A stretch of DNA of 64,000 nucleotides from Alphaproteobacteria bacterium (lineage in GTDB: Bacteria > Pseudomonadota > Alphaproteobacteria > Caulobacterales > Hyphomonadaceae): positions 1-64,000 of the forward strand of contig JAAEZZ010000010.1 in NCBI GenBank assembly GCA_018222605.1, in the 5' to 3' direction. The notes below the pieces were generated by a model, which searched no databases, was not told the origin of the DNA, and saw only the letters and a list, made by a program, of their open reading frames with translations. Within the stretch, counting starts at the first letter, position 1. Every line of letters starts with the position of its first letter. This document shows positions 8,685 through 17,306 of this stretch, piece after piece. The position numbers and the translations under genes are program-made.

Positions 8685-10400
8685 CTAGGCTTTTGTAAGC
8701 GGGCCCTTAGGCGCAGCCGTCACATCGAGGAAACAGCTCGCCTCATATTCCCGGTCCACAATGGTGCTGACCTTCATGTAACGTGCACGTACCGTATCTT
8801 CATCCAGAATGAGATGCACAAAACCATGGTCACGGACATTGGCATATTTGACGTCCTCATTCTTTGCGACGACCGCCGCCTCCACAGTGTCATAATACTC
8901 AGCCGTGTCATTGATGTATCCATAGCCGCCTGGTGACGTGATGCTACCTGTGGCAAACTCAAGCCCGACAGGGCGACCGTCTTCCGGATAGTGGAGCTCA
9001 TTGGCCCAGAACATGTGGCTGTCACCGGACAGCACGACCAGATTGGCCTCTGCCTGCAACGCTGCATCATAGAAGCGCTTGCGGGCCGCCGGATACCCAT
9101 CCCAGGAATCGAGTCCCGCTGGCAAGCCGAGGGAGCTGCGCTCCAGCCAGCCCGCCACATAGCCGCCCCGCTGCATGGCCGGTTCGACAATCTCCTTGGG
9201 CAGAATAGTCTTGAAGTCTGGTGTGCGCATGCCCGCCATAACGGTCTGGTTTGCGATAACTTGCCACTGCATCCCACGCTGGCGAGAGGTTTTCAGCGCA
9301 TCCGCGAACCAGGCCTCCTGCGGCTTGCCCATCATGGAGCGTGAGGAATCGTTCAGGATGTCCCGTTCAAAGGCCGCAACATCCGGTGTGCCGTCTGCTT
9401 TGAGAGTCATGTCATCATAGGAGACCTGCTGGTCACGCCCTGTCAGGCGCGTTTCAATGACGATGACAGAAGCGATGCTGCCAAAATCATATACGCGGTT
9501 CAGGCGCTCTCGCGGCGCATCCGGTTGAGGGTCTCGCATGGGTAGCCATTCAAAATAGGCCTGCAGCGCGGCATCCCGTCTCGCCCGCCACGCCCCCTCC
9601 GTTTCCGGATCATGACCAGAAGCCCCCTGCTGCCAGCTATTATTGGCGGTTTCATGGTCATCCCAGACAGTGATGAAAGGCGCATGGGCGTGGGCGGCCT
9701 GAAGGTCTTCGTCCTCACGATATTGCGCAAGGCGGGTGCGGTAATCCTGAAGGGTCACGATTTCATTGGCAGGAAGGTGCACCCGGCCAATATGTTCGCC
9801 TACGGCGCCGTCATACTCCCCCGCCGCATGTTCATATATGTAATCCCCCACATGGATGACTGCATCCAGATTCTCTATTCTGGAAATCTCGCGATAGGCA
9901 TTGTAGAAGCCTGAAGGGTAGTTCGCACAGGACGCCAACGCCAGATTAACGGGATGCGTATTATCCGCTGGCAGAGTTTTCATACGCCCAATGGTCGAAT
10001 GGGTCTTGCCTGCGCGGAAACGGTAATAATAGACTTGGCCTGGCTTCAGGCCCTGGACATCCACTTTGACCGTATAGTCTCGTTGGGCAGAGGTACGGGC
10101 TGTGCCGGATTGAAGAACGCGCTCAAAGCCCGGCGTGTCTGAAACCTGATAGGCCACCTCCATTGCGGCCGACCCTTGCAGTGGCACAGCGCGCGTCCAG
10201 ATGACAACAGAAGTCCTGGTTGGATCCCCACTGGCAACGCCCCAGCCGAATTTTGCATCCTGACTTGCGGAGCCGGAGGCCGCGGAACCCGGCGTCTGGC
10301 ATCCCGCAAGGGCGGCAAGCCCTGTGGCACCGGATATACGGCGCAAGGCATCGCGACGGGTTAATCCGGTCATGCGGTTCGAGGACAGCTTTTCATCCAT
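8685..10400 (-). CDS. PhoD-like alkaline phosphatase, Tat-exported lipoprotein
   Basis: A 571-residue PhoD-family metallophosphoesterase. A twin-arginine signal (LTRRDALRRISGATGLAALAGC) ends in a lipobox-like cysteine, so the protein is probably folded before export and possibly lipidated. A PhoD N-terminal domain (FGWGVASGDPTRTSVVIWTR) is followed by the metallophosphatase core with metal-ligand motifs VGDYIYEH, WDDHETANN and SGDSHMFWANEL. Family members hydrolyse phosphomono- or diesters using Fe and Ca. AAGGAG lies 6 nt before the ATG. It follows a FecA-like receptor gene by 82 bp, suggesting phosphate release outside the inner membrane is tied to that receptor. Confidence 0.9.
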   Translation of the reverse strand: MDEKLSSNRMTGLTRRDALRRISGATGLAALAGCQTPGSAASGSASQDAKFGWGVASGDPTRTSVVIWTRAVPLQGSAAMEVAYQVSDTPGFERVLQSGTARTSAQRDYTVKVDVQGLKPGQVYYYRFRAGKTHSTIGRMKTLPADNTHPVNLALASCANYPSGFYNAYREISRIENLDAVIHVGDYIYEHAAGEYDGAVGEHIGRVHLPANEIVTLQDYRTRLAQYREDEDLQAAHAHAPFITVWDDHETANNSWQQGASGHDPETEGAWRARRDAALQAYFEWLPMRDPQPDAPRERLNRVYDFGSIASVIVIETRLTGRDQQVSYDDMTLKADGTPDVAAFERDILNDSSRSMMGKPQEAWFADALKTSRQRGMQWQVIANQTVMAGMRTPDFKTILPKEIVEPAMQRGGYVAGWLERSSLGLPAGLDSWDGYPAARKRFYDAALQAEANLVVLSGDSHMFWANELHYPEDGRPVGLEFATGSITSPGGYGYINDTAEYYDTVEAAVVAKNEDVKYANVRDHGFVHLILDEDTVRARYMKVSTIVDREYEASCFLDVTAAPKGPLTKA

Positions 10401-10437
10401 GGCACGCTCCTTCAGCGTAAGGGATCAGACAGGTAAC

Positions 10438-10467
10438 CCCATGGCCGGACACCTGCCCGGCCATGGG
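10438..10467 (-). repeat. 11-bp perfect inverted repeat between receptor and phosphatase genes
   Basis: CCCATGGCCGG and its exact complement are separated by 8 nt. In the leftward transcript this is a very stable hairpin 15 nt after the receptor stop and 37 nt before the phosphatase start, with no following U run. It could be an attenuator or a hairpin that protects the upstream mRNA end. Confidence 0.5.
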
Positions 10468-10482
10468 AGAGAGAGGAAGAGA

Positions 10483-13200
10483 TCAGAACTGATACTTCAG
10501 GGTCACTCTGTAAGTGCGCGGAAGGCCCGGCATGACCGCGACTTCCTTGTAAACTTCAGCCGATGGCGTGAAGTAGCGCTCGTCAAAAATGTTATCCACA
10601 TTTACAGAGAGCATGACATCACCGACCTCTATGAAGGCCGCGCCATTGGCGAGTGTGTAGGAAGGCAGCACAATATCATCCGGGAAGACACCGCCGGTTT
10701 CGGACACAGAGGTCGCCCCCAGCGTGACACCCGCCTGCGCGCGATAGTTCTGAACGGAGAAGACATCTGTCGTGTAAGTCCCGTGGACACTGAACACCGT
10801 GTCCGGAATGGTACGCAGCGTGTAGCCGTCTGCCAGTTCCGGCAGGTAACCGGCATTGTTGAAGGCAAACGTGCCGCCATAGCCGAGCGCATTATCCACG
10901 CCGAACTGGTCTGGGCGAACCTGCAGGTATTCGCCCTTGCCTGCCCCTGGCGCATCGACCTTGGTTTCCTGACTCGTGGCCGAACCTTCAAAGGAGAGGT
11001 TGTCGGTTGCCAGCCAGTGAACCTCAAGCTCAACGCCCTTGGCCGTCGTGCCGTCAACATTACCCAGCATATCCGCCTGACGACGATACTGGTCATAATA
11101 GGACAGCCCCCCAAATAGGTTACCATTCAGCAGGGAAAATTTGACACCGGCCTCTTTCAGCTCTGAGGGAGAGATAAAGAGGTTTGCATCAATCGTCCCC
11201 GTACTGATGCCCCCGGTCTGGGTAGATTCCAGAGAGCGGGAGTCGGCATAGGTAACATAGGGCGTGAGACCGAAAGGCGTCTCATAGCGCAGGGAGGCAG
11301 ACCAGCTTTGGGCGCCATCACTGTCTTCCACCCATTTGTCCGCAATACCGAAGACCGTCTCGCCGGTGTTGATGGCCTTGGCGTCGTAATAGTCATATCG
11401 CCAGCCAAACAGCAAAGCCAGGCGGTCATAGAGCTTCATGTCGGATACGGCGAAGGCCGACTTGGCCGACCATTCCATATCGTAGCGGGAATCCCACAAG
11501 GGTTTGCCGTCGGCATCGAACCGGATGGCCATGATGCGATCATTTCCCTGTGCCCCGACGGACAGGTCCCGGCGGTCAGAGGCGATATAGCCTGACAGGA
11601 AGGTCTCATACTGTTTGGCATCATGGTGGCGATAGCCAACACCAATGACGTTATCCGTCATCAGATAGTTTCCGAAGTCATGCTTGAAGCCATAGCTGGC
11701 GCGGACTTCCTCGGCCTGGGCCTCATAGTCTGCGGCAAAGCCGAAGCTGTTGAACTTCTCATTATCCATCTTGTCCATGAAGGCCTGAAAGCGCAGCTTG
11801 CCGGTTTCCCCGACTGTCCGCTCCAGTCCGGCATAGGCGGTGAAGGTGTTTGTGTCGTTATAGTCCCCCTTGGCGGCGAGGACGTGGCTGCCATCCAGCT
11901 TGGTCGTGCCGACACCCTGGTCGAGCGCAAATTCAGGCAGGCTGTAGCCATAATATTCGGCAATCTGGCGCAAATTCGATGTGCCGTAATTGTTGCCGAC
12001 GACATCATCAATCTCTTCATAGTTTAGATACCCGTCACCATTGGTGTCCTGGATATCGGTATCCCAACCAGTGATATAGGTACCGTTGTCGATCAGGTCT
12101 TGTGTGACGCGGTTCCAGCCGGGGGTCTGAATGCGGCCCGACTCCTTGAAGTACATGGCGTTCAACTCAACAGACCATTTGTCCGTCAGCTCTCCGACAT
12201 AGGTGGCCTGAAGGTTTGTGTGCTGTGGGTTTATGTTATTATAGTAGGAGCCGGAGTCTTCATACTCTCCGAACAGGGCCACACCGCCGCGGCCGGCCGG
12301 GATATAAAGCTCTCCCGTGACAACGGATTTGTCATAAGAGCCAGCTGTTGCCGTCAGAGAGCCGCCAATCGAATCCACATAGTCCTGCCCATCGCCGCGC
12401 GCGGTCTTGGGGATGAAGTTCAGCAGCCCGCCAACCTTGCCCGGCCCATAAATGGGTGAAGCCGGACCACGCAACACTTCAACATAGGATGCTGCAGCAA
12501 GGTTTGAGGAATAGCTGCCACGGTTCTCGATGCGCTTGAAGCCCTGAAAATATGTATCGGCGAGTGTACCGCGCACATTAAGGTTTCCTGGCACGCCAAA
12601 GAAGCTGGCGGTAAATGTACCGGGCACGGCCGACAGAAGATCATCCACATCTTCCATACCATAGCGTTCAATCGTGATGTCGCTGACGCGGCTGGCCGAG
12701 CGCGGCGTCTCCAGAAGGGAGAGGGACAGACCGGTCAGCGAGTCCGTCGCGCCCTTCTGGAGCTGGTTCAAAGGGTCAAGCTTGGTTCCCGTCACAGTCA
12801 CTGTGCCGAGCACGGCAACATCGTTGTCGGTATCTCCTTTAATCCCGACAGACCCGCCAGATGGCAGACGCGATTGTACGCGGGAAACAACGACAGCGCC
12901 CTGCGGGTTGACGCTGTAGGTCAGCTGTGTGCCCTGCAGCAGTTGTGACAGCGCTTCCAGCGGTGTCATGGTGCCCGTGACCGTGCCGCTGCGAATGCCA
13001 TAGGTCAGAGCTGCCGGCACCACGATGACGATGCCGGTCTGTGCCGACAGGTCATTGATGGCCGTTTCAAGAGACTGCGACTGAATGCGGATCTCGGACT
13101 GTTGCAAGACCACCTCCTCAGCCAGAGCCGAGCTGGCCAGGACCAGACTGGCAACCGTCCCCAGCAACAGGCACCGGAGTTCAAGAGATTTCGATTTCAT
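10483..13200 (-). CDS. TonB-dependent receptor with N-terminal STN signalling domain (FecA-like)
   Basis: A 905-residue outer-membrane receptor. After the signal peptide (ending ASSALAEE), residues about 35-95 form a secretin/TonB short N-terminal (STN) domain (IQSQSLETAINDLSAQTGIVIVVPAALTYG). This domain contacts a FecR-type anti-sigma factor when ligand binds. The plug (RGTLADTYFQGFKRIENRG, VLRGPASPIYGPGKVGGLLNF) and barrel ending LKYQF follow. The preferred start is ATG at 13200; a GTG at 13212 in frame is also possible. The FecR and sigma genes lie just upstream, so the receptor both imports a ligand and signals its presence. Ligand class is unknown: siderophore-like receptors have this form, but the PhoD-like phosphatase downstream suggests a phosphorus-containing ligand. 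Confidence 0.92.
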   Translation of the reverse strand: MKSKSLELRCLLLGTVASLVLASSALAEEVVLQQSEIRIQSQSLETAINDLSAQTGIVIVVPAALTYGIRSGTVTGTMTPLEALSQLLQGTQLTYSVNPQGAVVVSRVQSRLPSGGSVGIKGDTDNDVAVLGTVTVTGTKLDPLNQLQKGATDSLTGLSLSLLETPRSASRVSDITIERYGMEDVDDLLSAVPGTFTASFFGVPGNLNVRGTLADTYFQGFKRIENRGSYSSNLAAASYVEVLRGPASPIYGPGKVGGLLNFIPKTARGDGQDYVDSIGGSLTATAGSYDKSVVTGELYIPAGRGGVALFGEYEDSGSYYNNINPQHTNLQATYVGELTDKWSVELNAMYFKESGRIQTPGWNRVTQDLIDNGTYITGWDTDIQDTNGDGYLNYEEIDDVVGNNYGTSNLRQIAEYYGYSLPEFALDQGVGTTKLDGSHVLAAKGDYNDTNTFTAYAGLERTVGETGKLRFQAFMDKMDNEKFNSFGFAADYEAQAEEVRASYGFKHDFGNYLMTDNVIGVGYRHHDAKQYETFLSGYIASDRRDLSVGAQGNDRIMAIRFDADGKPLWDSRYDMEWSAKSAFAVSDMKLYDRLALLFGWRYDYYDAKAINTGETVFGIADKWVEDSDGAQSWSASLRYETPFGLTPYVTYADSRSLESTQTGGISTGTIDANLFISPSELKEAGVKFSLLNGNLFGGLSYYDQYRRQADMLGNVDGTTAKGVELEVHWLATDNLSFEGSATSQETKVDAPGAGKGEYLQVRPDQFGVDNALGYGGTFAFNNAGYLPELADGYTLRTIPDTVFSVHGTYTTDVFSVQNYRAQAGVTLGATSVSETGGVFPDDIVLPSYTLANGAAFIEVGDVMLSVNVDNIFDERYFTPSAEVYKEVAVMPGLPRTYRVTLKYQF

Positions 13201-13337
13201 GTTTCTATCCACGTCATAGGCGAGCCTGGGAGGCAGGCATGCTGCGGTCCGAACCCCTCGTCCAACCGCTCCATGGCCCTATGACGTGCGAGACATGACA
13301 CCCATTTCACGGATCATGCCGATTTCATGAAAACTTC

Positions 13338-14354
13338 TTATTTCTGTCCGGAACGCGGCCGCAGGACCAATTCACCTGCAGATGTACGTGTAAGGTCAAT
13401 ATCCAACCCAAGGGCGACACCCGACAGCGCGGTTTCAATCTGGTCTATACGGAAAGAGGTTGTCACCTTTGCCTCGTAAATGTCCGTGGACCCCAGATAG
13501 ACACCCTGCGGGTAATACTGATTCACTTCGTCCACCAGCTCTTGCAGGGAGGTGTTCACGAAAACGAGTCTTTGCTGACGCCAGATCGCCGCCTGTGCCG
13601 GATTGAACTGGCTTGTGATGATCTGCCCGTTGCGATCTACCGATGCGCGCTGTCCGATGGTCAGGTTTGCTTTCTGCCCCCCGGATACCGGGCTGACCTC
13701 CACAGCGCCTTCAACAACGCTGACCTCGACATGTGCGGGCCGGGTATTGATTTCGAACTGTGTGCCCAAAACACGCGTCACCACATGCCCAGCCTCTACG
13801 GAGAACGGGCGGCTGGCATCATGGGCAATCTTGAAATAACCATCCCCGGCGAGAAGTTCTGCCCGGCGCTGACCCTCTGCAAACGAGACCGAGAGTTTTG
13901 ACTTCCCGGCCAGCGTAACCTCAGACCCGTCAGCCAGAATGACCTGGCGTACTTCTGCAATACCCGTTTCATAAATGGTCGCAGGTGCGACCGAACTGGC
14001 CATGACCAGTTCGGAGCTGCGCTGCATTTGCTGCCCCGACAGGAAGATCGCAAGCCCGGCACATGCCGCAAGGGCCCCACCGAGGAGCGCTGCGCGAGGG
14101 CCGCTGACAAATGCGCCGAAAGACCGCCTACGCATGGCTTCGTGAGACGAAGGAGCAAGGGCGTCTGCGTTCAGGGCCTCACTCCATGACAAATCCCTCC
14201 ACAGGCTCGCCAGCTGATTGTAGGCGAGCTTGTGGGCCTCGGATTGCTCCATCCAGTGCTGAAAACCTATGCGCTGCTCGTCATTCATGTCTCCGCTGAT
14301 GCGAAGGTCCAACCATTCCCGGGCTTGCGTCTCCACTGATGCTGACATCGTCAA
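13338..14354 (-). CDS. FecR-family anti-sigma factor / signal transducer
   Basis: A 338-residue inner-membrane transducer. The cytoplasmic sigma-binding part (AREWLDLRISGDMNDEQRIGFQHWMEQ) is followed by one membrane helix near 85-105 (RAALLGGALAACAGLAIFLSG). Next comes the periplasmic FecR domain (LADGSEVTLAGKSKLSVSF, GDGYFKIAHD, VRVLGTQFEI-like segment) and a C-terminal STN-like part (LVFVNTSLQELVDEVNQYYP). It overlaps the sigma gene's stop codon. The start is either TTG at 14354, well spaced from GGTGGAA, or ATG at 14348. It should hold the sigma factor inactive until the receptor signals. Confidence 0.9.
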   Translation of the reverse strand: MTMSASVETQAREWLDLRISGDMNDEQRIGFQHWMEQSEAHKLAYNQLASLWRDLSWSEALNADALAPSSHEAMRRRSFGAFVSGPRAALLGGALAACAGLAIFLSGQQMQRSSELVMASSVAPATIYETGIAEVRQVILADGSEVTLAGKSKLSVSFAEGQRRAELLAGDGYFKIAHDASRPFSVEAGHVVTRVLGTQFEINTRPAHVEVSVVEGAVEVSPVSGGQKANLTIGQRASVDRNGQIITSQFNPAQAAIWRQQRLVFVNTSLQELVDEVNQYYPQGVYLGSTDIYEAKVTTSFRIDQIETALSGVALGLDIDLTRTSAGELVLRPRSGQK

Positions 14355-14995
14355 GCGTCTTCCACCCCGTTCTTTTTTAGGTATTCCAACAATACCTTCA
14401 TTGATTTTTGTATGCTGCGGCTGATGTAGGCGCGCGACAACCCTGTCTGACTGGATATTTGCGAATAGGAGAGATTTTCAATCCGGCTGAGTACCAGCAA
14501 TTTACGGGCATCCTCCGGAAGGGATTGAATGGCCGCATTCAATGCAATGAAGCGTTCCTGATCCAGCAAGACGGTCTCAGGTGTGCGCGCATCTATAGTC
14601 TCGGTATCATCGGCCTCGCGCTGAACCTGCCCCTTGTGCAGCGCACGTACCTTCATGCGCCGCAATTCATCCAGCATGCTGTTACGGGCCATGGCGTACA
14701 GAAAGGCCCCTACATTCTGAACCTTGTCCCGCTGCTTCAGCTCCATGAATTTCAGAATTGCGCTTTGAATAGCGTCATCCGGATCCGGCGGAGGATCTCC
14801 GAAACGTCGGCAAAGCGCGATTTTGAGGCTGGCCTTGTGGTGGGAGAAGAGTTTCTGGAACTCCAGCGGAACGATTGTGGGGGCATGTAGCTGCAGATTG
14901 CATCGGGCGTCTGATGGGAAACGCCGCTTCGACCCACCCTTTCGGGTACGCCGAACGACTTTTACGCTGCCGGTGTCGACTTGGTCTGCGTTCAT
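14351..14995 (-). CDS. ECF RNA polymerase sigma factor (FecI-like)
   Basis: A 214-residue ECF sigma factor. Region 2 includes DPDDAIQSAILKFMELKQRD and GAFLYAMARNSMLDELRR. Region 4 includes LPEDARKLLVLSRIENLSYSQISSQTGLSRAYISRSIQKSMKVLLEYL, a helix-turn-helix for the -35 box. A basic N-terminal extension of about 35 residues (RRTRKGGSKRRF) is longer than in typical FecI. The start at 14995 is preferred over GTG at 15034 because AGGCGG precedes it. It is translationally coupled to FecR and should drive transcription of the STN-receptor operon. Confidence 0.9.
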   Translation of the reverse strand: MNADQVDTGSVKVVRRTRKGGSKRRFPSDARCNLQLHAPTIVPLEFQKLFSHHKASLKIALCRRFGDPPPDPDDAIQSAILKFMELKQRDKVQNVGAFLYAMARNSMLDELRRMKVRALHKGQVQREADDTETIDARTPETVLLDQERFIALNAAIQSLPEDARKLLVLSRIENLSYSQISSQTGLSRAYISRSIQKSMKVLLEYLKKNGVEDA

Positions 14996-15942
14996 GCCGC
15001 CGCCTATTGGCGATGGCCACAGCCGGGTCAACACTGCAAATGCTGCGGCAGCTTCATATATGCCGCAACCCGGATAAATATTCTTTTTTCATCAGCTTTG
15101 ACTACGTAAAAATGTACCCGGGATCTTCGTGCCAGACGACAGAGCAAGCCCTCTGGGTGTGATCTCAAAACCTGCGAGGAGGATCGAAAAAGGCAGACAC
15201 AAAATCTTTTTTGCTGCGCACAATATAAAATTCCCGTAAGACGAGAATTTTGATTTTCAACCTCATCTCGCCCGGGCGAGTAAAAACGCTCCCGGCACGC
15301 CCTTTCGCCCAAACCATCTCTCTACTTATCTAAAGATTTCCGCTTCGTAGTGGACGCTACAGTACGAGAGATTACCCCCGGAATAGCCAGTTAAATGGGG
15401 CCCACAACAGTAACCACGCACTTTGAAAATCACAAGGAGCGGTCAGTTGCATGCCGGGTCAGCATCCGCATGCTCATCTCCAGACGACTCCCCCCTGAGT
15501 TGTTTTTTTATTCTGTAGTGAGACAAATATTCAAAAATTTACTATTGATTAATAATCGCAAACGTGGAACTTTTTTCCTGTCACGTAGAATTGACCTTTC
15601 GATAAAAGGCTCACTTCCCGGCCGACCTACGGCCTGAGCCAAGCCTTGGCAGAAGCGAACATCGACACGAAGTCAAAAGTATAGGTTGAACAAAGGGGAC
15701 AGAAATAATGTGAGGTTGGGAGAAACCTCAGGGGACGACATTTTTCATATTTTCTAAAACCAAGATCACTTCGCGGGGAGGCCTGCGAGTGTGGTCACGG
15801 GACACATGTGCCCCGTGACCGTGTGGCGAGGTATCGCCATTCTCATCCCATTTTCATGGGAGACCCTGCCATGCCATTGGGGGCCTGGCAGAACACTCCG
15901 GCTATGGCTTGCACCCATGACCGGAAGCAAGAGGGTACCACA
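14996..15942. other. long divergent intergenic region with structured pilin leader
   Basis: About 950 bp without a convincing gene, between the leftward sigma gene and the rightward pilin operon. The 15480-15780 stretch is AT-rich. On the pilin side there are several short hairpins: 15711-15730 (TGAGGTT/AACCTCA), 15793-15820 and a CTGCCA/TGGCAG pair near 15867-15892. These suggest a long structured 5' leader. I see no match to a known riboswitch. Short open frames here have no recognisable domain or ribosome site. Confidence 0.6.
15793..15820 (+). promoter_or_regulatory. 9-bp perfect hairpin in the pilin leader
   Basis: GGTCACGGG pairs exactly with CCCGTGACC across a 10-nt loop, 122 bp before the pilin start. 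It is the strongest hairpin of the leader and could mark a transcript end, a regulatory RNA structure or a protein-binding site. Function is not established. Confidence 0.4.
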
Positions 15943-16461
15943 ATGAAGCGTACACTTACAGCTATTGCGGCAGCTGCCGCGCTTTGCGGTGTTGCAGCCG
16001 CCCAAGACTCAGAAGATCTGGTCATCAACCTCAACGGTGAAGTCGAAAGCAACTGCGAACTGGTGCCAGAAGGCACTGCAAACTTCGACGTTGATATGCT
16101 GGAAACAGGCAATCAGGGATCGCTCTCGATCCTCTACTCCTGTAACTCTCCCTACACGGTGTCTCTGACCTCCGCAAATGGTGGCATGTCTCACCAGGAG
16201 AGCAGCGGCGCGGTCAATATCGACTATGACATCGAAGCAAGCTTTCTGGGCCTGGGCATCTTTGCGCCAACGACCACCAACTCTGCTGACATGAACGGCA
16301 CCCCGCAGGTGATCGTGACGAACAATGACTGGCAGAACATTCTGGTGAATGGCGGCACACGCACAGGCAATCTGGATTTGTCCTTTGATTCCCTGAATGA
16401 ATATGCCGTGGCCGGTACGTACAGCGACACGCTGACCATCACGCTGGCAGCAAACTATTAG
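15943..16461 (+). CDS. spore coat U-type major pilin (Csu-like)
   Basis: A 172-residue secreted protein with a clear signal peptide (MKRTLTAIAAAAALCGVAAA) and one SCPU (spore coat protein U/F17-like) domain. Paired cysteines lie in ESNCELVPEG and LYSCNSPY, and the C-terminal strand reads AGTYSDTLTITLAANY. These are features of archaic chaperone-usher pilins such as CsuA/B, which donate a strand to the next subunit. The start at 15943 has an AAGAGGG ribosome site 8 nt away. It is first in the operon with chaperone, usher and tip genes, and is probably the most strongly expressed because a hairpin follows it. Confidence 0.87.
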   Translation: MKRTLTAIAAAAALCGVAAAQDSEDLVINLNGEVESNCELVPEGTANFDVDMLETGNQGSLSILYSCNSPYTVSLTSANGGMSHQESSGAVNIDYDIEASFLGLGIFAPTTTNSADMNGTPQVIVTNNDWQNILVNGGTRTGNLDLSFDSLNEYAVAGTYSDTLTITLAANY

Positions 16462-16478
16462 TTCGCTTTCCTCCTCCA

Positions 16479-16510
16479 ACCAGGCGGCATCTTTAACGGT
16501 GTCGCCTGGT
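16479..16510 (+). terminator. attenuator-like hairpin after the major pilin
   Basis: ACCAGGCG(g)CA and TG(t)CGCCTGGT form an 11-bp stem (one mismatch) with a 10-nt loop. CCGG and a short T run (CTTTTC) follow. It sits between pilin stop and chaperone start, so it probably terminates part of the transcripts and leaves pilin in excess over chaperone and usher. Confidence 0.6.
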
Positions 16511-16545
16511 CCGGCTTTTCAGCTGGGGACATAGTGGAGTAAAAG

Positions 16546-17298
16546 ATGCTGAAACAATTTATCATGGTGCTGGCCGCCTGCGTGATGGCCACAATAGCTC
16601 CTCTAGCGAGCGCCTATGAATTCGCACCGATTGTGGCGCAGTTCTCACCAAACGGGTCCGGCGCCGCACGGACATTCGTCGTCAGGAATACACATGACGT
16701 ACCTGTTGCCCTGCAGATCGAAGTCTATCGACGGTCTGCCGACGCAACGGGAGAAGAAACCCGTGAGCCGGAATATGACGATTTCATCATCACCCCTCCG
16801 CAGCTGGTGCTTGCTCCAGGGCAAAGCCAGTCCATCCGTGCACAATGGATCGGAGACCCAAATCCGGAGATCGAACTGTCCTATCGCCTGATCGTGGAAC
16901 AGCTTCCCATCCCTTACTCCCGGGAAGAAGTGGGGGATAAGCGGGTCGCCGATATCAGCATGGGCATCCGCTATGAAGCCGCCCTGTACGTGGTGCCCGC
17001 CAATGGCAAGCCATCGGTAAAGATCACGCGGGCCGAAGCCGCCAAGAGCGAGTCTGGTGAACAGGTCCTGCGCATCACGATCAAGAATACGGGCCAGCGC
17101 CGCGCCATTCTGCAAAATCCCGAACTGAAGCTTCAGTCCGGGGACCAGACGTTTACGATGTCAGGAGAGTCTGTTTCAAACATCAACAATCGTAACATCA
17201 TTGCAGGCACACAGGCCGTGATAGATGTTCCGTGGCCTGCCCCCCTGCCAGTCGGACCGGTCAGCGCGTCTATTTCCACTGATTTTTACCAGAATTAG
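16546..17298 (+). CDS. periplasmic fimbrial chaperone (PapD-like, CsuC type)
   Basis: A 250-residue periplasmic chaperone: signal peptide ending PLASA, then two immunoglobulin-like domains. Domain 1 (about 24-150) carries FSPNGSGAARTFVVRNTHDVPVALQIEVY and the family segment LAPGQSQSIRAQWIG; domain 2 (about 155-250) follows. Such chaperones complete the fold of each pilin by donor-strand complementation and deliver it to the usher. GGAG lies 6 nt before the ATG. It is the second gene of the pilus operon, separated from the pilin by the hairpin at 16479-16510. Confidence 0.9.
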   Translation: MLKQFIMVLAACVMATIAPLASAYEFAPIVAQFSPNGSGAARTFVVRNTHDVPVALQIEVYRRSADATGEETREPEYDDFIITPPQLVLAPGQSQSIRAQWIGDPNPEIELSYRLIVEQLPIPYSREEVGDKRVADISMGIRYEAALYVVPANGKPSVKITRAEAAKSESGEQVLRITIKNTGQRRAILQNPELKLQSGDQTFTMSGESVSNINNRNIIAGTQAVIDVPWPAPLPVGPVSASISTDFYQN

Positions 17299-17306
17299 AG
17301 ATTGCT

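Noticed and set aside
15028-15637. Short open frames in the sigma-pilin intergenic region
   Set aside because: No ribosome site, no recognisable domain, AT/GC and codon use unlike neighbours.
15780-15942. Cyclic di-GMP riboswitch in the pilin leader
   Set aside because: Hairpins are present but the conserved GEMM core sequences are not visible.
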